Origin: Kribbella sp. NBC_00382
GTDB taxonomy: Bacteria; Actinomycetota; Actinomycetes; Propionibacteriales; Kribbellaceae
NCBI RefSeq assembly: GCF_036067295.1
Contig: NZ_CP107954.1
Location: 2,666,001-2,730,000, forward strand
DNA: 64,000 nt
Direction of reading: 5' to 3'
Part shown: positions 24,226 to 31,959 of the stretch, one piece after another
How positions within the stretch are numbered: position 1 is the stretch's first letter
Layout of the letters: each line of letters begins with the position of its first letter
Translations under genes and position numbers: made by a program
The notes under the pieces: model-generated
Database searches by the model: none
Told to the model about the DNA's origin: nothing
Seen by the model: the letters and a program-made list of their open reading frames with translations, nothing else

Positions 24226-24240
24226 TCATTGAGTCAATGA
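24226..24240. promoter_or_regulatory. Palindrome TCATTGA-G-TCAATGA over the start codon
   Basis: Perfect 15-bp dyad whose right arm includes the ATG at 24237. A repressor bound here would cover the transcription and translation start of the ArsR-ArsC fusion, which fits autoregulation. No ribosome site is visible. Confidence 0.55.
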
Positions 24241-24935
24241 ACACTGAGCGATCGACTCTGATCGAGCGAGCCCGAGTCCATGCCGCGCTCGGCGATCCGG
24301 CGCGCCTGGCGATCGTCGACACCCTGGTCGCCGGTGACGCCGCACCCGGCGAGCTGAGCGCAGTACTGGACCTGCCGACGAACCTCATCGCCCATCACTT
24401 GAAGGTGCTCGAGGAGGCCGGCCTCGTCGCCCGCTCCCGGTCCGAAGGCGACCGCCGCCGTACGTACGTCCGGCTGGTGACCGAGGTGCTCGAGTCGGTG
24501 ATGACGCCGACCCTGACGACGGCGCCACGCGTCGTATTCGTCTGTACGGCTAACTCCGCACGCTCGCAGTTGGCCGCGTCGATCTGGTCGCGGCGCAGCC
24601 ACATCCCTGCCCTATCGGCCGGTACTCAGCCAGCGGCCAAGCCGCATCCCCGAGCCGTAAGCGTCGCCCGCAAGCACGGCCTCGACCCGGCCGGTTGGCG
24701 CACGGCTCATGTACGTGACGTGGTCGAGCGGGACGACCTGGTCATTGCTGTCTGCGACATCGCCTACGAGTATCTTCCCGCCGAGTCCCGGCCGCGCCTG
24801 CACTGGGCCGTGCCCGATCCCGCGGCGGTCGACACCGACGCGGCGTTCGAGGCCGCCTATGCCGAGCTCGCCGACCGCATCGACCGGTTGGCGCCCGTTC
24901 TTACGCCCACCGAAGTACCCAGGAGTCGACCGTGA
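24237..24935 (+). CDS. ArsR-ArsC fusion (repressor + LMW-PTPase-type arsenate reductase)
   Basis: 232 residues. Residues 5-95 are an ArsR winged HTH (LGDPARLAIVDTLV, LPTNLIAHHLKVLEEAGLV). Residues 97-220 are a low-molecular-weight tyrosine phosphatase domain with the P-loop VCTANSARSQ (C-x5-R) and a late WAVPDPAAVD acid loop, the thioredoxin- or mycothiol-type arsenate reductase fold. The HTH part lacks the CxC of the neighbouring ArsR, so it may sense arsenic through the reductase domain or not at all. It is followed after 43 bp by the aquaporin gene. Confidence 0.9.
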   Translation: MNTERSTLIERARVHAALGDPARLAIVDTLVAGDAAPGELSAVLDLPTNLIAHHLKVLEEAGLVARSRSEGDRRRTYVRLVTEVLESVMTPTLTTAPRVVFVCTANSARSQLAASIWSRRSHIPALSAGTQPAAKPHPRAVSVARKHGLDPAGWRTAHVRDVVERDDLVIAVCDIAYEYLPAESRPRLHWAVPDPAAVDTDAAFEAAYAELADRIDRLAPVLTPTEVPRSRP

Positions 24936-24978
24936 GGCACCATCGAGAAGACCTGTCCGCTCCGGCCGTGGGTAGCCG

Positions 24979-25722
24979 GTGAGCGGCGCTGCGCCGTTGT
25001 GGCGGCGAGCGGTGGCCGAGGCAGTCGGTACTGGGCTACTGGTGACTGTCGTTGTCGGGTCCGGCATCGCGGCGTCGGCCTTGTCTCCGAGTGACGTCGG
25101 CTTGCAGTTGCTGGAGAACTCCTTTGCGACGGCACTCGGGCTCGCTGTGCTGATCCTGATGCTCGGGCCGGTGTCCGGTGCGCACCTCAACCCTGTTGTC
25201 TCGGCCGTCGACTGGTGGCTCGGGCGCCGTACCGGCAAGGGCCTGACTCCGCGCGAGCTCACCGCCTACGTCCCCGCGCAGGTCGTCGGGGCGGTCGCGG
25301 GAGCCGTACTGGCTAATTTGATGTACGCCAAGGCTGCGGTGTCTTGGGCGACGACAGATCGCAGTACCGGGCATCTGTGGCTTGGCGAGGTGGTTGCGAC
25401 TGCGGGACTCGTCGTACTGATCTTCGCTCTCGGCTGGTCGGGGCGAGCTGCCGTTGCGCCCGCCGCTGTCGGTGCGTACATCGGAGCGGCGTACTGGTTC
25501 ACTTCGTCGACCTCGTTCGCCAACCCGGCTGTGAGTATCGGGCGAGCGTTCAGTGACACCTTTGCCGGGATCGCGCCTGGATCCGTGCCGGGATTCATCG
25601 TCGCGCAACTCTTCGGGGCCGTGGTCGGCGTTGGTCTTCTTGCCGTGCTGTATCCCGATGCCGGCCAGGCCGCCGACACGATCGTCACCCCACACGCCGA
25701 CACCACCGGAGCCACCACGTGA
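24979..25722 (+). CDS. Aquaglyceroporin of the arsenic cluster (AqpS/ArsM-channel type)
   Basis: 247 residues, six TM helices, with both pore motifs: GAHLNPVVS (first NPA box as NPV) and SFANPAVSIGRA (second NPA box). In Sinorhizobium meliloti the ars operon channel AqpS lets As(III) made by ArsC leave the cell down its gradient; the same role is inferred from the gene order here. GTG at 24979 is the start; the stop overlaps the next gene as GTGA. A longer frame leftwards has no support. Confidence 0.9.
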   Translation: MSGAAPLWRRAVAEAVGTGLLVTVVVGSGIAASALSPSDVGLQLLENSFATALGLAVLILMLGPVSGAHLNPVVSAVDWWLGRRTGKGLTPRELTAYVPAQVVGAVAGAVLANLMYAKAAVSWATTDRSTGHLWLGEVVATAGLVVLIFALGWSGRAAVAPAAVGAYIGAAYWFTSSTSFANPAVSIGRAFSDTFAGIAPGSVPGFIVAQLFGAVVGVGLLAVLYPDAGQAADTIVTPHADTTGATT

Positions 25723-26120
25723 GTAAGCCTGTCGTCTTGTTCGTCTGCGTCCACAACGCCGGTCGGTCTCAGATGGCCGCTGGATGGCTTCGATCGCTTG
25801 CAGGGGATGCGGTTGAGGTTCGATCGGCCGGATCCGAGCCGCGCGATCAGATCAACCCGGTCGCCGTTGAGGCGATGCGCGAGGTCGGCATCGACATCAC
25901 CGGGGCGGTACCGCAACTGCTCGAAACCGAGACGGTCCGTGGAAGCGACGTCGTCATCACCATGGGCTGCGGCGACGCCTGCCCGATCTTTCCCGGCAAG
26001 CGGTATGAAGACTGGGAACTCACCGATCCGGCCGGTCAGCCGATCGAGGTCGTCCGCGAGGTTCGCGACGACATCCGCGGTCGGGTCGAGAAGCTCATCG
26101 GAGAACTCTCTAGAGCCTGA
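25719..26120 (+). CDS. arsC: Arsenate reductase, LMW-PTPase family
   Basis: 133 residues. The P-loop is VCVHNAGRSQMA (C-x5-R) at the N-terminus, followed by RSAGSEP, and the MGCGDACPIFPGKRYEDW segment with a Cys pair typical of thioredoxin/mycoredoxin-linked ArsC, then the DPAG acid loop. It reduces arsenate to arsenite in the cytoplasm. GTG at 25719 overlaps the aquaporin stop by four bases, so the pair is co-translated: reductase feeding channel. Confidence 0.94.
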   Translation: MSKPVVLFVCVHNAGRSQMAAGWLRSLAGDAVEVRSAGSEPRDQINPVAVEAMREVGIDITGAVPQLLETETVRGSDVVITMGCGDACPIFPGKRYEDWELTDPAGQPIEVVREVRDDIRGRVEKLIGELSRA

Positions 26121-26165
26121 CCTCGCCACCAGGACGCAGGGTGGATTCCGAGCGATGATGGCTGC

Positions 26166-26465
26166 ATGACCGCTGCAGACCAGACAGTCCCGCCGGGCGA
26201 ATCGGTGTGCTGGTGCTGTGGCGGCGAATTCGGAAGCCGTGACATCTTGCGGCTCGGTCAGCATCCGGAGGTGGGTGTCTGTCTCCAGTGCGCCCGCTTT
26301 CTGCAGCGGCGAGCTGTCGAACGCGAGGACGAGCTCCATCCGTCGCCGGGCGCGCGGGCCCGGGCGGTCGTACGTCGAGGGCGTGACTTGGTGATCAGCC
26401 ACGGGTGGCAGCAGCGGCCGATCATCGGGCAACTACTACGCCGAATCGACCGGTATCTGCCCTAG
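26166..26465 (+). CDS. Small CxxC...CxxC zinc-ribbon-like protein
   Basis: 99 residues with four cysteines in two knuckles (VCWCCGGEF at residues 14-22 and VCLQCARFL near 39), so a small zinc-binding fold is likely. The rest is basic and helical. GATGAT lies 6 nt before the ATG and there is no ribosome site. It lies between the ars operon and a decayed merR and may belong to either. Its stop overlaps the end of the merR remnant on the other strand. Confidence 0.7.
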   Translation: MTAADQTVPPGESVCWCCGGEFGSRDILRLGQHPEVGVCLQCARFLQRRAVEREDELHPSPGARARAVVRRGRDLVISHGWQQRPIIGQLLRRIDRYLP

Positions 26466-26697
26466 CGGATCTTTGGGTTGATGGCGTTGCGGAGTTGGTC
26501 CACGGTTGGTACCGAGTCGTTGGGCTGCCTTGATCACTCAGAGCACGGTGACGGTTTCTGGCGGATAGAGCCGGTGGCCGCCCGGGGGTGCGGTCGGGCT
26601 CGGACAGTAGGCCGCGGCGTTCGTAGTACCGGAGGGTTTGTTGGTTGACGCCGGCGGCTTCGGCGACCTGGCCGGTACGCAGCCATGAGCCGGTCAT
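26462..26697 (-). pseudogene. MerR-family regulator, frameshifted and with a stop
   Basis: The first 40 codons give a normal MerR HTH (LRTGQVAEAAGVNQQTLRYY, ERRGLL, DRTPG). An extra G then shifts the frame; the continuation GGHRLYPPETVTVL is one frame over, is cut by TGA (where CGA is expected), resumes as VIKAAQRLG and shifts again to TVDQLRNAINPKIR and a TAG at 26464-26462. Three independent lesions make a sequencing slip unlikely. Its start overlaps the upstream gene as ATGA, so the pair was once coupled. Confidence 0.85.
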
Positions 26698-27047
26698 GTC
26701 GGTAGTCCTGCCGCTTTGGCTGCTCTCGCGGCCAGTGCATCCAGTACGTCGACGTGGGCCGGCGGGACTGTCACCTGGAGCCGTACCGTCCGGGCGGAGT
26801 CCGGTGTGAAGGTGAAGCGGAAGAAGGAACAGCAGCTCGTCTCGCGGGCGGTCAGGTCGCGTGCTGTTGCTTCGGCGGCGGCGTCGAGGGTGAGTTCCAG
26901 TACGGTCGGCGCCCGACGCTCCAGCCCACGCAAGCCGTCGGCGAACAGCTTGTCGAACTCCGCGATGCGGAGGGGCTGCTCAGCGGTCGGGAGCGTGCAG
27001 GCCGCTGGAGCCCAGTCCCCACCGGCCCCGACATTCAGCGTCGTCAT
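26694..27047 (-). CDS. Small Cys-Cys protein formerly paired with merR
   Basis: 117 residues, unrecognised function. The conserved-looking core is ACTLPTAEQPLRIAEFD at the N-terminus and ETSCCSFFRFTF near residue 70, with a vicinal Cys pair, and a C-terminal VPPAHVDVLDALAARA helix. Proteins of this look stand beside MerR regulators in other actinomycetes (from memory), suggesting a thiol- or metal-related role. TACCGT (27054-27059) is exactly 6 nt before the ATG, so it is leaderless. Its MerR partner is broken. Confidence 0.75.
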   Translation of the reverse strand: MTTLNVGAGGDWAPAACTLPTAEQPLRIAEFDKLFADGLRGLERRAPTVLELTLDAAAEATARDLTARETSCCSFFRFTFTPDSARTVRLQVTVPPAHVDVLDALAARAAKAAGLPT

Positions 27048-27089
27048 GTTTCGACGGTAAACCTGTACCTGGGTACTGAATGCAAGTCT

Positions 27090-27414
27090 TCAGGCGGGCC
27101 AGTCGTTGGCGGGGAGGAGGTCGTGGAGGGGGAGTGTTCGGTTCGGGCCCAGAACTACGTCGGTGTCCAGGTTCGAGGGGTCGATCTGGCGGATGAATTC
27201 TCGGCAGCGGCCGCACGGTGGTACGGCGTGGATGCCGTCGTCGCCTCGCCAGACGGCGACGATCTTTGCGATCTTGTACTCGCGGGCGGTCACCATGGCT
27301 GCGATGGCAGCGTGCTCGGCGCAGAAGCCTGTGCCAGGGTTCGGTGGCGCACTTCTTCGTGAACCGGGACTGGTACAGCTTCGACCTCGGCGAGTTCGAG
27401 TAGGTTCGGCGCAT
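27090..27414 (-). pseudogene. Cytidine-deaminase-like protein, frameshifted
   Basis: The catalytic half reads [34 protein letters not shown] and [14 protein letters not shown], i.e. the C-A-E and P-C-x-x-C zinc site of cytidine/blasticidin-S deaminases. The only N-terminal continuation ([25 protein letters not shown]) is in another frame, one extra base apart near 27325. The 68-codon part from ATG 27296 lacks the CAE motif. N-terminal sequence is also shorter than normal. Inactive as read. Confidence 0.7.
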
Positions 27415-27814
27415 GGGTATCGATGTCTGGGAGTTTTACGAGCAGTACGCGGAAGAGGACAGGTCTTCGCTGAACGAGCGCGATCGCCAGGTACTCGCGA
27501 TCTGTGATTTCCGTCAGGAGGTCAACTCGGGCGGATTCGACTCCTATTTCCGGTACTGGGGTGGAGACACGGCGTTGACCGCGGTAGCCGGGCTGCCGCG
27601 GCTGCTCGGATCCGGATGGGCCGACCTTCTGGGCGAGGCTGTGGCGCTGTTCGGCGTCCCCTATTCGCTGGACGCCGACGACCGGGCCGAGAAGATCGAC
27701 GACAACTCCCTCGACGCGACGTTCAGTGACCTCGACAAGCGTTTCTACAAACTGGAAGCCACCGCCGGCGCCGACGCAAAACTCACCGAAGCCATCGGCG
27801 CAAACCGAGGCTGA
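27413..27814 (+). CDS. DUF4375 (DMP19-like) protein
   Basis: 133-residue acidic soluble protein. The motif [20 protein letters not shown] near residue 37 is the signature of DUF4375, a helical family found among immunity-type proteins and DNA-mimic-like proteins. TAGGTT (27401-27406) lies exactly 6 nt before the ATG, giving a leaderless message. It is divergent from the deaminase pseudogene, whose first codon overlaps it. Confidence 0.8.
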   Translation: MGIDVWEFYEQYAEEDRSSLNERDRQVLAICDFRQEVNSGGFDSYFRYWGGDTALTAVAGLPRLLGSGWADLLGEAVALFGVPYSLDADDRAEKIDDNSLDATFSDLDKRFYKLEATAGADAKLTEAIGANRG

Positions 27815-27821
27815 GGCACTA

Positions 27822-28358
27822 CTACCAGTCCGAGCCGACGCCGTGGCAGGTGACTCCATGGCGTCGGCACGCGTCAGCCAATTGCTGGTCGGCGATTTCC
27901 AGGTCGGTGCGGTTGAGGAGCATGAGCTCGGCGAAATGACGGAAGCCGCTTGGCTTTGGGTCAGTTCGCGAATCGACCAGGAGGTAGGGGAACGGGCCGC
28001 CGGTCTTCGGGCCCATGGACCACATGACGTGGCGCGGCCCGCGCTCGAACAAGACGTGCCGGAGGTCTGACCATGGCACCGAGTCCCTGACCTTGCCTCG
28101 GTACATCCAGACAAGTGCGTCGTCGCGGTCGAGCAGGCGGCTGGTGGAGCAGGTTCGGGCCCACCACGTCGCGCGGAAGGCGCCGGCCAGTACGAACGCC
28201 AGGCCGACGAGAATCAAGCCTCGATCTGCGAGGCTGACGCCGCCTCCGAGGAACACGAGTCCGGCTGACCCCGGCAACACAGCACCCTTCCAAGCGCCGT
28301 ACGGAGTTGCCGCAACAAGCACCGCTCCGGTTCCGTCGCTTGTCCCGTTGTCACCCAC
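27822..28358 (-). CDS. Hypothetical membrane protein with soluble C-terminal domain
   Basis: 178 residues: two N-terminal TM helices (GSAGLVFLGGGVSLADRG and LILVGLAFVLAGAFRA) followed by a beta-rich cytoplasmic domain (VWMYRGKVRDSVPWSDLRHV) with a pleckstrin-like look, ending in a small helix. It starts with GTG at 28358. No enzyme motif. It is convergent with the DUF4375 gene, 7 bp apart. Confidence 0.7.
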   Translation of the reverse strand: MGDNGTSDGTGAVLVAATPYGAWKGAVLPGSAGLVFLGGGVSLADRGLILVGLAFVLAGAFRATWWARTCSTSRLLDRDDALVWMYRGKVRDSVPWSDLRHVLFERGPRHVMWSMGPKTGGPFPYLLVDSRTDPKPSGFRHFAELMLLNRTDLEIADQQLADACRRHGVTCHGVGSDW

Positions 28359-28388
28359 GAGAGCAAGCGTTCACTATGCTCGCCCGTC

Positions 28389-29045
28389 ATGCGTGACTGG
28401 GATCAGTTCCTCGAGCAAACGCCTTGGTTCCTTCAGCCCGGGGATGAGGCGGTGGTTGGTGCAGAGCAGCCGTGGAGTCGAGCAGCGGTCGAGGGACTGC
28501 CTCAACTCACAGGCCTGCTGAGCTCGGCGACCGTCACGGCGGTTTCGATCTCCGGTACGGCGTACGAACTGCTCGCGTGGGGACCGCCAGGCGATCGGCG
28601 CGGCTGGCTCGGGTACCCACCTTTGGACGCAGACGTCGACGTGCACCCCACCCACAGGAGTTTCTGGCACGTCTCCGGCGGACTAGTCGAGCGCTTCGGA
28701 GAACCCGCCACCTGGTGGATGAATCAAGACGAGATCCTCACCCCGACCGTCGCGCAGACATCCGTCGCGGACGTCCTCGCCGACTACTCATGGCTCTGGG
28801 AAGACGACGGCCTGACACTCCCCATCCAGCCCAACGAGTACTACGCAGTCGCGGTCGAGGCCAATGGGAACCTCACCCTCGCTCACCGGCGTACCGGCGA
28901 ACTACTGCTCTTCGCCCCGGACCACGCATTCACCGGAGCTACACCTCTGACTGGCTGTCCGCCCTACTCCCTGCTCACCTTCGACCAGCTGCCCGATCTG
29001 GCCGCCTGGATCGAAGACTGCGCAGCTGGCTGGCGATATGCCTGA
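28389..29045 (+). CDS. Hypothetical soluble protein, 218 aa
   Basis: 218 residues rich in Trp, Asp and Glu, with VSISGTAYELLAWG, YSWLWEDDGLTLPI and EYYAVAVEANGNLTLAHRRTG segments. The alternating beta strands and acidic nature recall SUKH (SMI1/KNR4) immunity folds, but no decisive motif is present. TATGCT lies 8 nt before the ATG and there is no ribosome site. No function assigned. Confidence 0.65.
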   Translation: MRDWDQFLEQTPWFLQPGDEAVVGAEQPWSRAAVEGLPQLTGLLSSATVTAVSISGTAYELLAWGPPGDRRGWLGYPPLDADVDVHPTHRSFWHVSGGLVERFGEPATWWMNQDEILTPTVAQTSVADVLADYSWLWEDDGLTLPIQPNEYYAVAVEANGNLTLAHRRTGELLLFAPDHAFTGATPLTGCPPYSLLTFDQLPDLAAWIEDCAAGWRYA

Positions 29046-29069
29046 AAAACAAGGAACCTGAGGCCCTGC

Positions 29070-29609
29070 TCACTCGCCGACGAGGCCGTCGATCGATTCC
29101 CGGATGAGGTCGGCGTGGCCGTTGTGGCGGGCGTATTCCTCGATCATGTGAACCAGGATCCAGCGGGCACTGACGGTACGGCCGTCCGGCAGGCTGCGCC
29201 GCGCCGGCTGATCCAAGACGGCCTCCGCGACAGTCGCGGCGAGTAGATCGCGGGAGCGCGATACCGCGTCCTGCCAGAGGGCGTGGAGTTCTTCAGGAGA
29301 GTCCTGGGCGGCTGTGGTCCACTCCCAGTCCGGGTCCGCATCCCAGTACTCGTCTCGCCAGATCGGCTGTCGGTCGTTCCCACACATGCGATGAGAGAAC
29401 CAGTGGTCCTCGTAGTACGCCAGGTGCTTGAGCATCCCACCCAACGTCATCGTCGACACGCCCACAGTCTTCTGCAGACCAGCCGCGTCCAGCCCGGAGC
29501 ACTTCCACGCAAACGTCGCCCGCTGATACTCCAAAAACCCCACCAGAGTCTCAACCTCACTACCTGCAAGGGGAGGCTCCGGGCGCCTTTCCTCATCCAC
29601 AACAGTCAT
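29070..29609 (-). CDS. DinB/DUF664 family protein
   Basis: 179 residues, four-helix bundle of the DinB superfamily, DUF664 branch common in actinomycetes. The three metal histidines can be followed: LKHLAYYEDHW (residues 60-70) and the late HMIEEYARHNGHAD motif near 154. Many relatives are mycothiol-dependent transferases; the substrate here is unknown. TAAACT is 7 nt before the ATG with no ribosome site. Confidence 0.85.
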   Translation of the reverse strand: MTVVDEERRPEPPLAGSEVETLVGFLEYQRATFAWKCSGLDAAGLQKTVGVSTMTLGGMLKHLAYYEDHWFSHRMCGNDRQPIWRDEYWDADPDWEWTTAAQDSPEELHALWQDAVSRSRDLLAATVAEAVLDQPARRSLPDGRTVSARWILVHMIEEYARHNGHADLIRESIDGLVGE

Positions 29610-29668
29610 GGACAGGAGTTTATGGTCGCTGACTCCAAGCCAGCTGGACTAAATTCCGCGGCGGTAGG

Positions 29669-30268
29669 TCAGGTGTCGAGGGGGTTGGTGGTCATTCGGG
29701 TGGCGAGGTTGGAGGCTACTGCTCGGGCGGGGGTGCTGGTGGGTTTGCGGGTGGCTTGGGATTGGAAGCAGGTCAGGAACTCGTCGACCAGGTCCAGGCG
29801 GGGGTACTGGGCCAGGACTTCGGCGCGGAAGGCCGGGGTGAAGTCGTCGGCATTCTTGCCGGCGATGTCCAGGCCGGCTGCTCGGGAGATGAGGTGGCCT
29901 TCGGGGTCGGTGGTTGCGTCGACCTCGGGCCACATGTGGCGGACGATGACTTCGGCCAGGCGGTCGCGGCGGGCGGGGGGCCAGCCGGCGCCGGCGGCGA
30001 AGACTCGGGCGATGTGGCCGCCGGCCTCTTCGAAGGAGAGGGTGTGGTTGTCGAACTCCGGTACCAGGCTGATGTCGTGGAACATGGCGGCCACGAACAG
30101 CAGCTCCGCGTCGTACTCGATGTCATGCTCACCGGCGTACGCCGCCGCCCACACCCATACCCGCAGCGAGTGGCTCTGCAGGGCCGGCGACTGGTACGCC
30201 GAGGCGAGCTCGAGGGCCGCCGTCGAGGCAGTCGTAGCGGGAACAGCGAGGTCATTCAAAACGATCAT
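29669..30268 (-). CDS. HD-domain phosphohydrolase
   Basis: 199-residue HD protein: SLRVWVWAA with the first His, then LLFVAAMFHDIS (the HD pair, about residues 80-91), and a later FEEAGGHIARVF. These are metal-dependent phosphohydrolases, often on nucleotides; cyanamide-hydratase-like members share this layout. TACCGT (30275-30280) is exactly 6 nt before the ATG, so it is leaderless. It is divergent from the MDR oxidoreductase. Confidence 0.85.
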   Translation of the reverse strand: MIVLNDLAVPATTASTAALELASAYQSPALQSHSLRVWVWAAAYAGEHDIEYDAELLFVAAMFHDISLVPEFDNHTLSFEEAGGHIARVFAAGAGWPPARRDRLAEVIVRHMWPEVDATTDPEGHLISRAAGLDIAGKNADDFTPAFRAEVLAQYPRLDLVDEFLTCFQSQATRKPTSTPARAVASNLATRMTTNPLDT

Positions 30269-30447
30269 GCTTCGACGGTACGGCGGAAAAGGCCTGCGTC
30301 ACTGGTCCATTTCGAGAACACGATCATGGGCCATTCACCAAAGAAGCGGCCCACGATCTCGACCAGGAAGTGGCCCACGGACTGTGGGCTGAGAGTGAGT
30401 ACGGTCGAAAGTAGAACCAGTACCAACGACAAACTGCGAGGACGATC
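30269..30447. other. Divergent regulatory spacer
   Basis: 179 bp between the HD gene and the MDR gene. It contains the TACCGT box of the HD gene, the inverted repeat at 30373-30389, and a GGCCCACG word repeated at 30351 and 30372 (25 bp or less apart). Confidence 0.4.
30373..30389. promoter_or_regulatory. Inverted repeat GCCCAC-N5-GTGGGC
   Basis: Perfect 6-bp arms with a 5-bp spacer, about 58 bp upstream of the MDR start. One arm also matches a GGCCCACG word 20 bp further up. Candidate operator; no regulator gene is adjacent. Confidence 0.45.
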
Positions 30448-31356
30448 ATGCGTGCCATCACTGTCCGGGATCGCGAGGCCGGCATCGGCTCACTGGCCCT
30501 GACCGAGCTGCCCTACCCCCACGCCGCCGAGAACGACGTCATCGTGCAGGTCCACGCCGCCGGCTTCACCCGCGGAGAGCTGGACTGGCCGGGTACCTGG
30601 ACCGACCGCACCGGCCGTGACCGCACCCCGACCGTCCCCGGCCATGAGCTGTCCGGCGTGGTCGTCGAGCTCGGCTACGGCACCACCGGTCTCACCGTTG
30701 GGCAGCGCGTCTTCGGCCTGGCCGACTGGCTCCGCGACGGTTCGCTGGCGGAGTACACGGCCGTCGAAGCCCGCAACCTGGCTCCGCTCCCCTCCGACAT
30801 CGACCACGTCGACGCGGCCGCGCTGGTGATCTCCGGCCTGACGGCTTGGCAGGCCCTGTTCGACCACGCCCAGCTGAAGCCTGGCCAGACCGTACTCATC
30901 GACGGCGTCGGCGGTGCCGTCGGGGCAATCGCCGTCCAGCTGGCTCACGAGGCAGGCGCCCAGGTCATCGGTACCGGCCGAGCGGCCGACGAGGATCGGG
31001 CCAAGGAGTTGGGCGTCCACAAGTTCGTCACCGTCGAAGAGCTGAAGGGCGCCGGCGAGGTCGATGTCGTACTGGACGTGATCGGCGGCGAGATCCGCGA
31101 CAGCGCCACAGCGCTGGTACGACCCGGTGGCACCCTCGTCACCATCGCCGACCCGCCAGCCGTCCACCCCACCAACGGTCGCGCCATCTTCTTCGTCGTC
31201 GAGCCGAACCGCGACCAGCTGATCCAGTTGGCCGCCCGGCTCCGCGACGGCAGCCTGAAGCCGCTCGTCAACAACATCCGCACCCTCGCCGAAGCCCCCG
31301 AAGCCTTCGCTCCCACCCTCCGCGGCCGGACGATCATCAAGGTCACCGAGGACTGA
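30448..31356 (+). CDS. NADP-dependent MDR oxidoreductase (quinone-reductase-like)
   Basis: 302 residues, zinc-free medium-chain dehydrogenase fold: GroES-like N-terminus (VPGHELSGVVVELG) and a Rossmann domain (VLIDGVGGAVGAIAVQLAHEAGA, here read in two pieces, near residue 150). No zinc cysteines are present, pointing to the quinone oxidoreductase group. GCGAGGA lies 7 nt before the ATG. Substrate unknown; likely stress-related quinone or enone reduction. Confidence 0.88.
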   Translation: MRAITVRDREAGIGSLALTELPYPHAAENDVIVQVHAAGFTRGELDWPGTWTDRTGRDRTPTVPGHELSGVVVELGYGTTGLTVGQRVFGLADWLRDGSLAEYTAVEARNLAPLPSDIDHVDAAALVISGLTAWQALFDHAQLKPGQTVLIDGVGGAVGAIAVQLAHEAGAQVIGTGRAADEDRAKELGVHKFVTVEELKGAGEVDVVLDVIGGEIRDSATALVRPGGTLVTIADPPAVHPTNGRAIFFVVEPNRDQLIQLAARLRDGSLKPLVNNIRTLAEAPEAFAPTLRGRTIIKVTED

Positions 31357-31410
31357 AACCCGTCGGCTGAGACACTTGCCGGACGGCCGGCGAGTAGTGG
31401 AGGCGATCGG

Positions 31411-31917
31411 ATGACCCGTGCGGTGCTTGCCCTGGGCTCCAATTTGGGCGACCAGGAAGCCAACCTGCGCAAGGCGTTGGACGGGCTCGACGGCTATCTG
31501 GTCAAGGTCTCCGGGAGCTACTGGACGCCGCCATGGGGAGATCCGGATCAGCCGGAGTACTTGAACGCCGTCGCCTTGGTTGACGGTGATGTGTCCGCCG
31601 ACGGCTGGCTCGAACTGGCCCACGAACTCGAGCAATCCGGCGGGCGCGTTCGGGACCCGGTACGCCGGTACGCCCCACGCACCCTGGATGTCGACGTCAT
31701 CGCGGTGTGGGACGGCGACGAGCAACTAACCCAGGACGACCCGGTACTGACCCTGCCGCACCCCCGTGCGCACCTGCGAGCATTCGTCCTGGTCCCACTC
31801 GCCGAGATCGCACCAGACATCGACCTCGCCGGCCACGGCCCCATCAGCCAGCTGCTGACCACGGACGAGGTCGCCGCCGACGTACCAACAGTCCGCCCCG
31901 GCCCACCACTCCGCTAA
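31411..31917 (+). CDS. folK: 2-amino-4-hydroxy-6-hydroxymethyldihydropteridine diphosphokinase
   Basis: 168 residues, HPPK of folate synthesis, transferring pyrophosphate from ATP to 6-hydroxymethyl-7,8-dihydropterin. Motifs are LALGSNLGDQEANL, the pterin loop SYWTPPWGDPDQPEYLNAV, RRYAPRTLDVDVI with the two catalytic Asp, and LPHPRAHLRAFVLVPLAEI. GGAGGCGATCGG precedes the ATG. It stands alone, without folP or folB, so it may be a second copy or a split pathway. Confidence 0.93.
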   Translation: MTRAVLALGSNLGDQEANLRKALDGLDGYLVKVSGSYWTPPWGDPDQPEYLNAVALVDGDVSADGWLELAHELEQSGGRVRDPVRRYAPRTLDVDVIAVWDGDEQLTQDDPVLTLPHPRAHLRAFVLVPLAEIAPDIDLAGHGPISQLLTTDEVAADVPTVRPGPPLR

Positions 31918-31943
31918 CCGCCCGCACCGGCCGCCCGCACCGG
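31918..31943 (+). repeat. 13-bp tandem duplication
   Basis: CCGCCCGCACCGG occurs twice in direct succession between the folK stop and the convergent map stop. It is GC-rich spacer with no clear role. Confidence 0.5.
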
Positions 31944-31959
31944 CCGCGCGGAGCCGCCG

